From: Salvia splendens
Taxonomy: Eukaryota > Streptophyta > Magnoliopsida > Lamiales > Lamiaceae
Assembly: GCF_004379255.2 (NCBI RefSeq)
Contig: NC_056044.1
Coordinates: forward strand, 9,092,001 to 9,156,000
Length of the DNA: 64,000 nucleotides
Reading direction: 5' to 3'
Within the stretch, counting starts at the first letter, position 1; each line of letters opens with the position of its first letter. The notes beneath the pieces were generated by a model. The model did not search any database and was not told where the DNA came from. It saw only the letters and a list, made by a program, of their open reading frames with translations. Below are positions 43,836-56,040 of this stretch, piece by piece. Made by a program: the position numbers and the translations under genes.

Positions 43836-46800
43836 TCACTCAAACAGCTCTGGAAACTTCTCTCTCATCCTATCTTCTGATTCCCATGTTGCTTCTTCGA
43901 TTCCATGATTCCTCCACCGTACTTTCACCGAAGCAATTGACTTATTCCTCAATTCTTGCACTCTTCGATCCAAAATGGCCTCGGGCTTCTCCTCATAGCT
44001 TAGATCGGGGTTTAGGATCATCATCTCTTCCTGGTGAACTATGTGTGTGGGGTCAAACACGTACTTCCTCAATTGTGACACATGGAAGACGTTGTGCACA
44101 TTTCCGAAGCTTGGTGGTAGGGCCAATCTGTATGCTACCATGCCGACTCTATCCAAAATCTCGTATGGGCCGATAAATCGAGGTCTCAGCTTTCCTTTCA
44201 CTCCAAAACGGGTTATTCCCTTAGAAGGGGAAACTTTCAGAAAGACCTTTTCCCCGACCTCGAACTGTAAATCGGTCCTTCGAACATCCGCATAAGATTT
44301 CTGTCGATCCTGTGCCTCCTTGATCCTCCCACGGATTTGTCGGACAATCTCTATCATCTCTTCTACAGAGTCTGGTCCGAGAATTCTTCTCTCACCCACT
44401 TCATCCCAATAAAGTGGCGATCTACACTTCCTTCCATACAATGCCTCGTATGGAGCCATCTTGATCGTCGCCTGGTAACTATTATTGTACGCAAACTCAA
44501 CCAATGGCAGCACTTCTTCCCAACCCCAGCCTCGATCAAGCACCACGGCTCGTAGCATATCCTCTAAGGCTTGTATTGTTCTCTCCGACTGCCCGTCGGT
44601 TTGTGGGTGGAACGCTGTACTGAAACTCAACTTAGTCCCCAACTCGCGCTGCAGGCTTGTCCAAAATCTAGAAGTGAATTTAGCATCACGATCAGATGTG
44701 ATTGTCGCTGGAACTCCATGCAAGCGTATAATTTCCCGTACATATACCTTAGCCAACTGATCGGATCCATAAGTGGCACGAACCGACACAAAATGGGCAG
44801 ATTTGGTGAGGCGATCTATAATCACCCAAATCACCGTGTTCCCTCGCTGGGATTTTGGCAGTCCTACCACAAAGTCCATTGCAATATGTTCCCACTTCCA
44901 TTCCGGAATCTCGAGGGGTTGCAATTTCCCATAGGGCCGTTGGTGTAGCGCCTTTACTTGTTGACATGCCAGGCATCTCTCCACAAATGCCGCAACATGC
45001 TTTTTCATACCGTTCCACCAAAACTGTCTTTTCAAGTCTTGATACATTTTGGTGCTCCCTGGATGAGCAGCGTATGGGGTTTCATGTGCTTCTCTCATGA
45101 TTTCCATCCTCAGGCCTTCATCCTTAGGCACACACAACCTTCCCTTATAGGTGATACCGTTATCCGCTGCCTCACGGAAACTTCCGGGTTCACCCGTCCT
45201 CACTTCTGAGCGAATCTTTTCTAGTAACGTATCTCGCCGTTGAGCTTCCACAATTCTGGCTCTTAAGTCGGGTTCCATTACCAACGTGGCTACTATTCCT
45301 TCCACAGTCTCGGGTATTCTCACTACTTCCAACCGCATCTTACTGAACTCTTGGATTAAACTCTCCTCGATAGTAAGAAAGGTGGCCAGCTGAGATTGAG
45401 ACTTCCTACTAAGAGCATCGGCCACTACGTTTGCTTTTCCCGGATGGTAATTTATACCACAATCGTAGTCCTTTACCAACTCGAGCCACCTACGTTGGCG
45501 CATGTTCAACTCCTTTTGCTCAAAGAAGTACTTTAGGCTCTTATGGTCCGTGTATATCTCACAACGGACTCCATAGAGATGATGTCTCCAGATCTTCAAA
45601 GCATGTACCACGGCTGCCAGTTCCAAGTCATGCATCGGATAATTCAGCTCATGGGGCTTCAATTGTCTCGATGCATATGCAATCACTTTCCCCTTCTGCA
45701 TAAGCACACATCCAAGTCCCACCTTCGACGCATCCGTATACACCGCATAGTCAGTCTCTGGCTCTGGCACGGCTAGGATTGGTGCGGTGGTCAATTTCTC
45801 CTTCAACAACTGAAAGCTCGCCTCACATTCTGGTGTCCAAATCATCTTGACTCCCTTTTTCAGTTGTTGCGTCATTGGCCTTGCTATCTTCGAGAATCCC
45901 TCGATGAATCTTCGATAATAGCCCGCCAGTCCTAAAAAGCTTCGGATTTTGTTTTCTGTAGAAGGTGACTTCCACTCCTGCACCGCTTCCACCTTGGCCG
46001 GGTCCACACGAATTCCATCTGAGGTTACTACATGTCCCAGAAAATTCACTTCCTTGAGCCAAAACTCGCATTTACTGAACTTGGCATATAGTTTCTCGTC
46101 CCTTAGAGTTGCTAGGACGGTTCTCAAGTGCTCTTTGTGCTCCTCCTCGTTCTTTGAGTAAACAAGCACATCATCGATGAAAACTAGGACAAACCGATCC
46201 AGAAATGGATGGAACACGCGGTTCATAAGGTCCATGAACACTGCCGGGGCGTTCGTCAGTCCAAAAGGCATCACGACGAACTCATAATGACCATATCTTG
46301 TTCGAAAAGCTGTCTTGGGTACATCTTCTCGCCGAACCCTCAGCTGATGGTACCCAGACCTCAAGTCCATCTTAGAGAAGACTCCTGCCCCTCGAAGTTG
46401 GTCAAACAAGTCGTCTATCCTTGGTAGTGGATACTTGTTCTTCAGCGTCAGTTTGTTTAGCTCTCGATAGTCGATGCACATCCTCATCGTTCCATCCTTC
46501 TTCTTTACAAACAAAACTGGTGCTCCCCATGGCGACACGCTAGGTCTAATGAATCCCAATTCCAGTAGCTCTTGCAGTTGCACCTTAAGCTCCTCCAACT
46601 CTTTTGGTGCCATCCTATAAGGTGCTTTGGATATTGGTGCCGATCCGGGCTCCAGATCGATCGTGAATTCCACCTGCCTGTCGGGTGGGGGTCCCGGCAA
46701 TGCATCGGGGAAAACATCGGGGTATTCACTCACTATCTCCACATCTTCTATCTTCCTGTCTTTCTTCTCCTCCCCATTCAAATAAACAAGGTACGCTGGA

Positions 46801-48323
46801 CATCCCTTCCTCATCATTGTAGTGGCTTGCAGCGCAGAGACAATGGACTTGCGTCGGCTCAATGGGATTCCGTGAAACTTCGTCGGCTCCTTTCCGGGGG
46901 TTTCAAACGAGATTTCCCTTTCTCTACAATGAAGGGTAACGTGGTTCTCCGCTAACCAATCCATACCCAAGATTATGTCTACGCTACCCATCGTCATTAT
47001 TTGCAAATTATGAGCCACTAAACTGAGTTCACCTATTCCAAAGTTCACACATGCACAAGATCGGGATATATCTATAGTCCCGCCTACCGATGAGGTCACA
47101 CTCATAGTGGTTTCGGTCTTAACAGTAGGTAATTCCAAAGTATCCACACAAGACGTTGATATAAAGGAATGCGACTCACCCGTATCAAACAAGACAACTA
47201 TAGGCATATTGAGAAGTGTGCCCATACCTGCCAAGTTTCCTTGCCCAAAGGTTTCTTTCCCGTTTGCCGGCTGCTTCCCCTTCAAGGCGTAGGCCCTTGC
47301 TTGCGATGGTAATCCTTGGCGGCGTTGTTGCGGTGGAGGTGCAGGTAGTGCCTGGGATTGTGGACGGAAACCTAGCTGGTTCTGTCTCGTTCCCGTTCCC
47401 ATGTTCTTATTTGGGCAGCTTCGGAAGTAATGGCCACTTCCACCACAGTTGAAGCACCTAGGGTCTCGACACTCCCCGGCGTGGTACTTGAAGCACCTTC
47501 CACATTGAGGGTTCCTCGGCGGAAAGTTTGCCCTCGGTTGGAAAGTATTCTGTCTCCCGCCATTGTAGGGTGGGTTCCTCATGTGTTGTGGCCTCTTACC
47601 ACCATACTGAGCCTGGTCACCATCCCACCTCCTCTTCTCTTGGTGGCCTGACTGAGCTTGCAGGGGTGTCGCGTTTGTTGTTGCCACAACTCTTGGCTTA
47701 GGGAGTGCATCTTCCACGTCCAGTGCACAAGTCAAGATCTCCGAGTAGGAGAGTTCTCCTCGACAGGCCAATGCGGCCTTTATCTCATCTCTGAGCCCGG
47801 CCCGGAACTTCACCGCCCATTTCTCATCGGTGTCCATCAACTCGGGCGCATATCGTGCCATCTGCGCGAGGGCTCGGTCATACTCGGTTACAGTCATTCG
47901 GCCTTGACTTAGTGTGTGGAACTCTACCACCTTGGCCCGTCTGTACGTCTTTGGAACATACTTGTTCTCGATCTCCACTTTAAACTCCTCCCATGTTAGC
48001 GCTTCCAGGCGTGCAGGATCCATAGTTCTCTGCCGAGTCTCCCACCAGTAATCGGCAGCACCTGATAATTGAAAGGTAGCGCCAGCAATGCGCTCCCTAT
48101 CTGTGCACTCCATGACCCTGAAGAGAAGCTCGAGGCCGCGTATCCACTCTTCCGCTTTTGATGGATCTCCTTGTCCATCGAATTTAGGAGGATTCTGCCT
48201 GGAGAACGTAACTATGAATCTTTCTTGTTGAGGCGGGGGTGGAGGTGGTGGTGGCGGTGGTGGTGGAGGTGGTGCCTCCACGTTGGGTCCTTGTCGTGGT
48301 TGGCGTGCACGTCTTGGCGGCAT
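43836..48323 (-). CDS. Gypsy Gag-Pol polyprotein with chromodomain
   Basis: A single open frame of 1495 residues. Order: Pro-run near residue 20-35; Gag ([26 protein letters not shown]) to about residue 210; zinc knuckle [14 protein letters not shown] near 290; aspartic protease [14 protein letters not shown] near 380 (DTGE where DTGA is usual); reverse transcriptase ([29 protein letters not shown]) near 590-750; RNase H ([10 protein letters not shown]); integrase zinc region ([25 protein letters not shown]) and D,D35E core ([25 protein letters not shown]); then a C-terminal chromodomain ([10 protein letters not shown]...[14 protein letters not shown]). The order RT-RNase H-integrase-chromodomain places it in the chromovirus lineage, probably Tekay. 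No stop or frameshift. The start is the first ATG after the leader, [10 protein letters not shown]. Confidence 0.97.
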   Translation of the reverse strand: MPPRRARQPRQGPNVEAPPPPPPPPPPPPPPQQERFIVTFSRQNPPKFDGQGDPSKAEEWIRGLELLFRVMECTDRERIAGATFQLSGAADYWWETRQRTMDPARLEALTWEEFKVEIENKYVPKTYRRAKVVEFHTLSQGRMTVTEYDRALAQMARYAPELMDTDEKWAVKFRAGLRDEIKAALACRGELSYSEILTCALDVEDALPKPRVVATTNATPLQAQSGHQEKRRWDGDQAQYGGKRPQHMRNPPYNGGRQNTFQPRANFPPRNPQCGRCFKYHAGECRDPRCFNCGGSGHYFRSCPNKNMGTGTRQNQLGFRPQSQALPAPPPQQRRQGLPSQARAYALKGKQPANGKETFGQGNLAGMGTLLNMPIVVLFDTGESHSFISTSCVDTLELPTVKTETTMSVTSSVGGTIDISRSCACVNFGIGELSLVAHNLQIMTMGSVDIILGMDWLAENHVTLHCREREISFETPGKEPTKFHGIPLSRRKSIVSALQATTMMRKGCPAYLVYLNGEEKKDRKIEDVEIVSEYPDVFPDALPGPPPDRQVEFTIDLEPGSAPISKAPYRMAPKELEELKVQLQELLELGFIRPSVSPWGAPVLFVKKKDGTMRMCIDYRELNKLTLKNKYPLPRIDDLFDQLRGAGVFSKMDLRSGYHQLRVRREDVPKTAFRTRYGHYEFVVMPFGLTNAPAVFMDLMNRVFHPFLDRFVLVFIDDVLVYSKNEEEHKEHLRTVLATLRDEKLYAKFSKCEFWLKEVNFLGHVVTSDGIRVDPAKVEAVQEWKSPSTENKIRSFLGLAGYYRRFIEGFSKIARPMTQQLKKGVKMIWTPECEASFQLLKEKLTTAPILAVPEPETDYAVYTDASKVGLGCVLMQKGKVIAYASRQLKPHELNYPMHDLELAAVVHALKIWRHHLYGVRCEIYTDHKSLKYFFEQKELNMRQRRWLELVKDYDCGINYHPGKANVVADALSRKSQSQLATFLTIEESLIQEFSKMRLEVVRIPETVEGIVATLVMEPDLRARIVEAQRRDTLLEKIRSEVRTGEPGSFREAADNGITYKGRLCVPKDEGLRMEIMREAHETPYAAHPGSTKMYQDLKRQFWWNGMKKHVAAFVERCLACQQVKALHQRPYGKLQPLEIPEWKWEHIAMDFVVGLPKSQRGNTVIWVIIDRLTKSAHFVSVRATYGSDQLAKVYVREIIRLHGVPATITSDRDAKFTSRFWTSLQRELGTKLSFSTAFHPQTDGQSERTIQALEDMLRAVVLDRGWGWEEVLPLVEFAYNNSYQATIKMAPYEALYGRKCRSPLYWDEVGERRILGPDSVEEMIEIVRQIRGRIKEAQDRQKSYADVRRTDLQFEVGEKVFLKVSPSKGITRFGVKGKLRPRFIGPYEILDRVGMVAYRLALPPSFGNVHNVFHVSQLRKYVFDPTHIVHQEEMMILNPDLSYEEKPEAILDRRVQELRNKSIASVKVRWRNHGIEEATWESEDRMREKFPELFE

Positions 48324-48534
48324 TCTGATTCAATATCCAAAAAGTGTTACTACAATTCTCATCCAAAATTACCATTTTCTCAAAATTTTCTTATAAAATC
48401 TTCATGTAGTATAAGATGCAACACATAGGATATATATATCAAAATCCAAATTCTCATTAAAAGAAAGGAGGTCAAACGTTGTTCTCAAGAGCAGATCGTA
48501 CTGAAAACAAAAACTGAAAAGACAACGAACTATT

Positions 48535-49086
48535 CTAATTCTCGACTACGACTCTATCATCCTCATCCATAGGCCCTTCTTCTGGGTCTTCGTCATCGTC
48601 CTCCTCGGGGTTCTCTTGCTGAGCCTCCTCGGGGTTCCCTTGCGGAGCCTCCTCGTAGTCATCTTCAAACCCTTGCTCACCCTCGTACATGCTCACATAC
48701 TTGTCCTGATACACAATCCTCTCTTGCACATCCTGTGGGGGCTGTTCCTCTCGGGAGTCTACCAGTGCACAATACACGGCCTTCCGAAAGCCAGCCATGT
48801 CACCCACCATGTCATCGGTAGCGGGCTCATGCCACGTGTACCTCCTCGCCGTTCTTTCGGCCCACTCTTTCCAGCTGTCGGGGAGCAATTCTATTAGCTT
48901 CTCAATGCCGTCATGCTCTGTCACTCCGAACTCCTGAGCTGCCCTCCAGAGGGTATCGAAGTGTGCCACGAACTCGATCAACGGTACGTGATCCTTCTTC
49001 CGGTACACTCTATAATCTCTGAGCACCCTCTGTGCCCTAAGTCTATCGCGATCACTCCGTCGCGGGGTTCGGAACATACGCGCCAT
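48535..49086 (-). CDS. Extra gag-like ORF upstream of Gag-Pol
   Basis: 183 residues on the same strand as Gag-Pol, between PBS and gag, ending 211 bp before the gag start. It reads MARMFRTPRRSDRDRLRAQR, then a helical segment (PLIEFVAHFDTLWRAAQEFG, LIELLPDSWKEWAERTARR) with some likeness to retroviral Gag helices, then a very acidic tail (Glu/Asp/Pro repeats, 135-183). It is open throughout in an otherwise intact element, so it is probably translated. Function unknown. It could be a duplicated gag fragment or an accessory protein. Translation would come first on the genomic RNA, so Gag-Pol would need reinitiation or another transcript. Confidence 0.7.
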   Translation of the reverse strand: MARMFRTPRRSDRDRLRAQRVLRDYRVYRKKDHVPLIEFVAHFDTLWRAAQEFGVTEHDGIEKLIELLPDSWKEWAERTARRYTWHEPATDDMVGDMAGFRKAVYCALVDSREEQPPQDVQERIVYQDKYVSMYEGEQGFEDDYEEAPQGNPEEAQQENPEEDDDEDPEEGPMDEDDRVVVEN

Positions 49087-49678
49087 CTATAGAAAAACAG
49101 AAACAACCGCCTCGCGTATAAAAACAGAGTGCATAACCGAAGAAGAGAGAGATATGTGTATGCAGACGTATCGATGTTCTAACTCCCAACCCGCTGGTGT
49201 TCAAAGGCCAAACGTTCTTATCTACTATAGGTCCAAGAAGCACTAGTGAAATCCTATCACGTCTAAGTTCAAACATTCAAAAGGCCAACACATTCTCCCA
49301 TAAAAGCTCACATCAACAATCACGTCATCAAATCATCATACATCAGCTACATGCTTTCAAGTACATTCGACACACAAAAACAGTTCATAACATACTATAA
49401 CAGTTCATAACTCAAATAATTCCCAACTTTTCACATCAATTTGTACCCTTTTACATGCATCAACCTTTTCTTAAACTTTACAAAATTTACTTCCAAACCC
49501 ATTCATAATTTCCTCCACTTCCATATACTTTCCAAAAATTCAAAATTTTCATTACCTCATTTCAGGTTGAGTGCGATGAGTCGGATGGTGAGCCAATGAC
49601 ACTTTTGAAAACTTAGTCAAAACAGAAAAAGACTTTTGGGTCCAGAGCAGAAAGAAAACCTAGGTTCTGATACCACTC

Positions 49679-52299
49679 TGTCACGCCCGCATTTCCTAAG
49701 GATAGGAAGTACGGTGGACCGCGACTAGGGGAGGAATAAAGAAACGGGGAAGAAAGGGGAGAACAGGAATATTTGACCCAAAAACATTTATTAAAAAGAA
49801 GTTCACTTCAAACATTGTACTAAGAAGACATTACTAAAGTTAATGTAAACAGAGTTAAATAAAAACAATGTATCGGATTACAAAGCAGCGGAAAAGACCA
49901 AAAGACAGATGATGCCGGGTATGACGACACGACACCATCCAAAAGACCAAGTAAAACACTCATTTGGCTTTCACTGCTCAACATCCGTCATCCCCATCGC
50001 CGCTCAACCTGCACATTAAGAAAACAACATGCAGGGCTGAGTACTTATTGCACTCAGTGGACACACGCCAAAATCATAGTTTGTCATGCCACATCAGTGT
50101 AACCTTGGGGTTTTAAGTGTAAGGAAAATAACCCAAGTACACAAAATATATTTCATAAATTCGACTGCGCAGTCATTTTCAGATATTGCCACCCTTATTC
50201 CCACCATCATACACTATCTGATCCAACGGTGACAAGGGGCGTGGCCACACCCCAGGTCAACTAGACCGGCCAACTTGCTCTCAGATGGCTCCCAGTCTCG
50301 TGTACACTAGCCTGAGGGTTCGCAGCCCAACAGACCCGAATTCGATTAAACATATGTGGTAAACCACTTCAGATAGGTTTCAAATCAAAACAATTGGCAA
50401 GACAAACAGTTCACCTCCATAAACATTTCCGGAACAAAGTCCGTATTTAAAGATAACCCACATAAAAGTAGGGTAGAAAAGCCCACCTCGATTGCTTAGC
50501 TTTTAAAACAGTTCCCTTCAACCACACTTTCCTCGAAACAGTCACCCTTTTGACAGATAAATAAATCATGATTAGAGTCAGGGTAGACGATGTTTAACGA
50601 CAATGCATGATTCCTACTTGGATGACTTCAACATCTAGCACGTTACACGTATACACACTTAACAACATGTTATAACAAACACACAAAAAAAAACACGTCC
50701 GAAACACACCACGCACGCACCCGACACGCATACCACGTACCCAAGACGCGCACACGACACAAACACAACACTCAAACTCCCGGAACACCCACACTGCACA
50801 AACGGCTCACCTGGCTCGGAACAGGTTCGGGAAAAAGGCTCGGCGTCTCGGCCTGGCTCGGTACCTCGGCCGGCTGTCTCGGCCGCCTGTGTCTCAGCAC
50901 CTCGGCCGACCATCCTCGGCCGACCGTCTCGGCCGTCCGGCTCGGCACCTCGGCCGACCGTCTCGGCCGTCCGGCTCGGCACCTCGGCCGACCGTCTCGG
51001 CCGCCCGGCTCGGCACCTCGGCCGACCATCTCGGCCGCCCGGTTCGGCACCTCGGCCGACCATCTCGGCCGTCCGGCTCGGCACCTCGGCCGACCGTCTC
51101 GGCCGACCATCTCGGCCGTCCGGCTCGGCACCTCGGCCGACCATCTCGGCCGCCTGCTCGGCACCTCGGCCGACCATCTCGGCCGTCTGCTCGGCACCTA
51201 GTTTACACCCCTTTTCCTCTGACCCCCGATTCTCAAACCCTATACGACAAACACACCACGCATTCTACATCCCAAAACACACCCAAACACCTGGGATCAT
51301 CCCTTCCAGACTCTCCACAAATCTGCCCTAGGCTGAACCCTAAAACTCTCGGCCAACACACACGAAAACTCTCGAACCAAACACTGATTTTCCCGAGCCA
51401 TCTCTTGGCCAAACACACCCACATACTTCACAAAACACAACACTCAGAAACACACCCAAAGCACATGAAAACATCTCCCAAAAACATACAATTCGTGAAT
51501 CTGCGCAGTCTACTTACAAAAATCATAATAAAATCATACGACATCCAATGAAGCTGAAATTTACACACCACACCGAAGACGCATCCAAGTTTATACGGTT
51601 AAAATTTCGTACCAAAAGGAGATCGCTTGCTCAGTCAAAACGGGGTCGGAACCCACTGTCAGTTACTATCAAAACATGCTTGACAACAACACATAATCAC
51701 AAAACCTATTCAGCATCTAAACCTTCCCAAAAACGTCCTACATGCATGTTTTTTCGAATTAAACGAGAGTTGAGGCCTTGTGTTACCTTTCTCGGATAGT
51801 TCAACGTAGTGAAAAAGCTTTACTTCCTCTTACGACTCCGATTCACGACGAAGGGGGGTATCACCTTGAGGAAACCAAGACGATGATGAGAGGGAGTGAA
51901 AGAGGAAAGGTAAACCGAGAGGGAGGAGGGCGAGAGAACTTACCGGTGAGAGAGCAACTTCGCGAAAGAGAGAGATGAGAGATTGAGAGAGAACGAAGAG
52001 AGAAAAAGATTGGAAAAAGGGGAATGAATCGGTTAAGAGGGAGTGGGGGAGGTTGAGAAATTAGTGGGGAGAGAGGGAGGGTTTTCGAAAAAGAGAGAGG
52101 GAGAGGGAGAGAAAAACCGAGAGAGAGGGGGGGTTTAATTTATTAATTAAGATATTAATTTGCTTTTCAAATAACCATAAAACTAAATATTCACACCCAT
52201 AAATAATATAAAACAAATAAAACATACCACACCATATCTTAAACAAGATATACACAAAAATTTCATTCCTTAAAAAAAACAACATTTTCGGATATTACA
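49679..52299 (-). repeat. 5' LTR of the gypsy element (right copy)
   Basis: 2621 bp. Same sequence as the left LTR apart from the shorter minisatellite (50840-51198) and a few substitutions (for instance TTCTCGGATA for TTCCCGGATA, GAAAGAGGA for GAAAGGGGA). It would supply the promoter for the element's transcript. Confidence 0.95.
50840..51198. repeat. ~34-bp GC-rich minisatellite in the right LTR
   Basis: Same unit as at 42281-42690 but with fewer copies and a different order of variants, including one fused unit with CTCGGCCGACCGTCTCGGCC directly followed by GACCATCTCGG near 51088. Confidence 0.93.
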
Positions 52300-52470
52300 G
52301 CACGCCTAATTATAGTTTGAAGTGCATTTGAATGCTAACTCACAAGTCTCAAACAGCTAGCGCACCAACTCAACGGAGCTCCATTCTTATTCTTTAAGGA
52401 GTCGTTTGGTTACTAAGGGGGTAATGTTTATAAACCGGGTATCTTTAGGTGTATAATCTGTGGAAGTCGT

Positions 52471-52659
52471 CAGGGGCGAAGCCAGGAAATATCTTTAGAA
52501 GGGGCAAAATTATAGTACATGAGAAAAATTAGAGTTATTAAGAGGGGCATTTATAAAGAAATATGAATAAGGTTACAAATTTATCAAAAAAATATAGTAC
52601 ATGTAAAAGTTTGAGAGGGGGCAAATGCCCCACATGGAGACCATGTGGCTCCGCCCCTA
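52471..52659. mobile_element. hAT-type MITE nested in the Harbinger element
   Basis: 189 bp. Left end CAGGGGCGAAGCCAGG; right end on the reverse strand TAGGGGCGGAGCCACATGG. Exact 8-bp target duplication GAAGTCGT at 52463-52470 and 52660-52667. It has no coding capacity. Confidence 0.92.
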
Positions 52660-53283
52660 GAAGTCGTGACTACTCACAATGCGGCCGTTTGGTTGAATAT
52701 AGGTCCAATTACAAACAAGGCCAATTCTCTCATTTGGTTGACCGTATTCAAAGAGATTGTATACTTGTGATCCCTTTTTTGCCCCTAGGGTTGCAGAGGA
52801 ATTTCAGGATTGCAGTCTAATAAAACCGCGAACCCCTTTGTGAATTTTGTCATTTGCGCGGTGTTTCTCGGAGCAGCCTCCCACTGTAAAGCAGTGACTA
52901 TTGCAAAATTCCTCTTATTTTGACGGGCTAAATCCCACACAGGTTAGATTATTCGACCGTTTGTCGCTCACTCCTTGATTGAAATCTCATTTTATGTTTT
53001 GCGTATCGGTTTTCCATTCCGTTATGCACTCTTTGTTCCCTGCTAATTTCATTGACGAGTTAAACCTAGTGGTGGTGATTTGAAATGGGTGTCTGTTACT
53101 GCAATGTCAATGTAAAATATTTGTTTGAATGTTTACATTTTCTGGCTGAATTTCTTGCCATGCATGCTCTTTCTACTTTGTTTAACGAACTCTGCTACAA
53201 ATGTGTAGATGTGTGTTATGTGATAAAATAGATTAACTTAATTTTCCTTGAGTCTGACTCTTGCTCGTTCATTCTTCGAAGCT

Positions 53284-54525
53284 ATGTCCGATCCTCGAAG
53301 ATTTGTACCTTCCAGCGATGGTAGCCAGAACACACAAGGTTTTGTATGAACATATTCATGTCCAAATCCCGGTCGCGTCTGCATTCGTACATTTTTTTTA
53401 CGTTGCTGCCATTTACACTTCATTTTGTCCCAGGGAGTAGCCAATAACGAAGGGGAAATGCTCGCCGAACTGTTGTTCCCCGTCGTTCTTGGTCTGACCG
53501 TGAGGAGGCCGTCCTCATGGTTGCCATGAAGGATTTGGTCGCCCATGAGTGGAAATCGGATAATGGGTTCCGAGGAGGCTACTTGAACAAGGTAGAGGAA
53601 TGGATGCAAAAGGAGTTTCCGAGAACCGATTTGAAAGCTAATCCGCATATTCAGTCTAAGTTAACGACTGTGAAGAAAAGCTACAACTCACTGGCAAAGA
53701 TCCTTGATCGTAGTGGTGTCGGGTTCAATGTGCATGGAGATTTTAAGATTGACTGTGATGATGATCAGTGGGACCAAATCGTGAAGGTTTGTTATATTTA
53801 TCTAGCCCTTGAATATTAATTACTTCTGATAATCTCTTTGGCAAAGTTGGCTGAGATAGTCTCTTTAAGCATAGTTGTTGACCTTGTACACACTTGTATG
53901 TTCTCTCGCAGCAAGACAGCAATGCCCGCGGAATGCGCACAAGGTCCTGGCCCTACTGGGAAGACTGGAAGGTTATCTTCGGCAAAGACAGGGCAAATGG
54001 TGGCCATGCCGAATGGGTTGCTGATGCGGCTGCGAATAGTTCCCCAGATGCACCTGTTACGGAGACAGATGAGAGTAGTGATTATCATCCCAGCTTCAAA
54101 GATTTTATGGGTTATGATGAGCAGATGCAGGCTACGTTTGCGAATCCAAGGGTTGATGACAGTAGCACACAGAGTGGGGCGAACGCTACTGCGAATGCTC
54201 AGGTTCCTCCTAAAAACAAGCGTAAACGCAAAGTCCGGGAGGATGATAGCGGCATACTTGAATTACTGAGAACGCTGCACTCCGAGACCAGCGCTCGTTT
54301 GGAGACCTTGGCATTACGCATAGGGTACGAGATGGATTTGGGTAAAGCAAGGGCGGAAATCTTTGGTCATTTGGGAAACATACCAGAGCTGACCGAGAAT
54401 GAGAGGTCGATCTGTGTGACATTATTGGTAAAGAGAACTCCCGGCTAGAGATCTTCAGAGGACTCCCTGATGCTTCGAAGGCCGGATATGCGAAGCGTGT
54501 CTTGGAGAAAGAAGGTCGCACCTAG
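53284..54525 (+). pseudogene. Harbinger-associated Myb/SANT-like protein, disrupted
   Basis: Plus-strand exons 53284-53338 (MSDPRRFVPSSDGSQNTQ), 53434-53786 and 53912-54525. The second exon carries the Myb/SANT-like domain (RSWSDREEAVLMVAMKDLVA, FRGGYLNKVEEWM, KANPHIQSKLTTVKKSYNSL). The third continues it (RSWPYWEDWKVIFGKDRANG), then an acidic region, a nuclear-signal-like KNKRKRKVRE and a C-terminal helical block ending KEGRT. In PIF/Harbinger transposons this partner protein brings the transposase to the nucleus and the termini. Two breaks: an in-frame TAA at 53445-53447 just after the second exon starts, and a frameshift near 54400, after which the family sense continues in another frame to the TAG at 54523-54525. 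Confidence 0.85.
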
Positions 54526-55225
54526 CTGGCTGTGCACATCGGCTATTTTTTGTCTTATGAAAAATATGCTCTTTTGGACAATTTCATCACTTCTTAGCCG
54601 ATGGTGTAGTATGGTAATCGTTTTGTAGTTGGGAATGTTATTATGGGCGACGTTAAGACCTCTGAAAACTAATCGTTCGTGATGACTTATGCATATCTAG
54701 TTTGATTAACTTGAATTTTCGTATTTGGTCCCCATTTAACTGATGTGAACGATATGTTGGGCATCTCACTTTCCCCATTAAAGAACTCCAGATTGAAGGT
54801 GGGTAATACACTGACTCATGAATTGAAAATAATAAAAGTATACTAACAAAAAGTGGATACACTCGTCGACTTGTATATAAATTGAAACCAATAAATTGTT
54901 CTAATATAATAGAATTATACTGTTTAAAAATTAATTGTTTGCTTGTTTAAAAATATTTTGAGAACTCACACACAAGAACAATCAATAGCCATTGCTCAAA
55001 ATGGTGAGAATGCATAATATAACTTCATTAATAATACTAGCTGCAAAAAACGCCGTGCAATACAAAGAAAACTGTCCGTGATATGCACGAACATTGGCCT
55101 TCGAGATTAGCTAAAACTATTGGTAATATACTAGTGTATAATCTAGATTAATAACCGATAATGGAGCCACTTAGCAAAACATAACGGTTCCTTTTCCCAA
55201 TGAAGCCAATAATTTGTCACCTCAT
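54526..55225. other. Spacer between two Harbinger genes
   Basis: A+T-rich DNA between the 3' ends of two convergent genes inside the Harbinger element. It should hold both 3' UTRs. No repeat or further ORF recognised. Confidence 0.45.
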
Positions 55226-56040
55226 TTACATGTTGGGCTTCCCAAGCACACTCCAGAGCATTCTCGGACTGTTTGATGCACAAGAGTAGGCCAATGTGGG
55301 ACTGTATGGTGGTAATGGCCGAGGCAATACATGAGAAGGACTGTCTTCCTCGACCTTCATTTCTAGCTTGCCTTTAGCATCAGGGACGTAGTAGCAGACA
55401 ACCTTCTTGTTGGGCGACTCCCGGTCCAAAGGACTGCCTTCGCCGAACATGAGTTTGCGCCTGGCAAATGAGAAGGGCTGGTTGCTACTTACCTCTCCAT
55501 TGTCGACGCCAGGGGGTGCATTCATGTCTTGCCCAGCTTGAACCAGCCCTTGAGATTGGGAGTCGCTCAGCACGATCACCGTGTTCTCCTCCTCCTCTTT
55601 AACATCTTGTTGACCGAACAACTCGTTAAGTTGGTTGTATGCAGGATCGCCATGTCGGCAATAAGCTCCGAGAAGGGGCTTTCGCTTCAACAAAACCAAT
55701 GGAGACATGAAAAACCAAGAAAGTTTTAAACCGGTGATGTCGACATATATAGTGATGAACTTACCTCAAGCGCTTGGGGCCAATTAGGCGCAACAACTAT
55801 TACGGTGTTGGTCGTCGCGTTCCAATATGTTCCCTCTAGGGCTACGATCTCATCGAAGGTGTTATACCGCTTCTTCAAAAAATGCAGACGATCGACAAGG
55901 TCATACCACTCGGCCACAAGGCCAACCTGGCTTTCGATTGCGAGCTTAGCCTCTGAGATGAAATGGCTGGGGAAAACGGACCCCTTACAACCTGCGGCAA
56001 GCTTTAACCTAATCAACGTACCGAGAAGGACCGAGTCCAT
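55226..56040 (-). CDS. Second Myb/SANT-like domain protein inside Harbinger
   Basis: Minus-strand exons 56040-55765 and 55684-55226, phase-matched, 244 residues. It starts MDSVLLGTLIRLKLAAGCKG and carries the Myb/SANT-like domain of the L10-interacting-MYB type: VDRLHFLKKRYNTFDEIVAL, then GTYWNATTNTV, then RHGDPAYNQLNELFG. An acidic Glu run and VIVLSDSQSQ follow (a SUMO-interaction-like hydrophobic/acidic patch), then a Pro/Ser-rich C-terminus ending LGKPNM. Proteins of this class bind DNA or transposon partners. It is distinct in sequence from the plus-strand Myb/SANT gene in the same element. Both exons are open, so it may be functional. The acceptor (TTGAAG) lacks the usual pyrimidine tract just before it, so the exon 2 start is less certain. 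Confidence 0.7.

Larger units (their letters stand above)
41118..52299 (-). mobile_element. Complete young Ty3/gypsy chromovirus-type retrotransposon
   Basis: 11,182 bp, minus orientation. LTRs at 49679-52299 (5') and 41118-43792 (3'), both TG...CA. Exact TSD GCACG at 41113-41117 and 52300-52304. PBS TGGTATCAGAAC (49664-49675 on the minus strand), matching initiator tRNA-Met apart from one base, three bases inside the 5' LTR. Polypurine tract AAGGTGGGAGG at about 43794-43804. One intact 1495-residue Gag-Pol with C-terminal chromodomain, plus an extra ORF before gag. Outside a minisatellite the LTRs differ at only about four bases by eye. It could be autonomous. Confidence 0.97.
39619..52308 (-). 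mobile_element. Internally deleted hAT element, split by a gypsy insertion
   Basis: Left end TAGGCATGCACAACGG; right end on the reverse strand TAGGCGTGCACAAACCG. An exact 8-bp target duplication ATTATAGT flanks it (39611-39618 and 52309-52316), the hallmark of hAT elements. Without the gypsy element and its duplicated GCACG the hAT is about 1.5 kb. Both subterminal regions are packed with GAACCGCCGGTTC-like palindromes (39640-39825 and 40735-41110), probable transposase sites. Only the first transposase exon remains. Confidence 0.93.
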
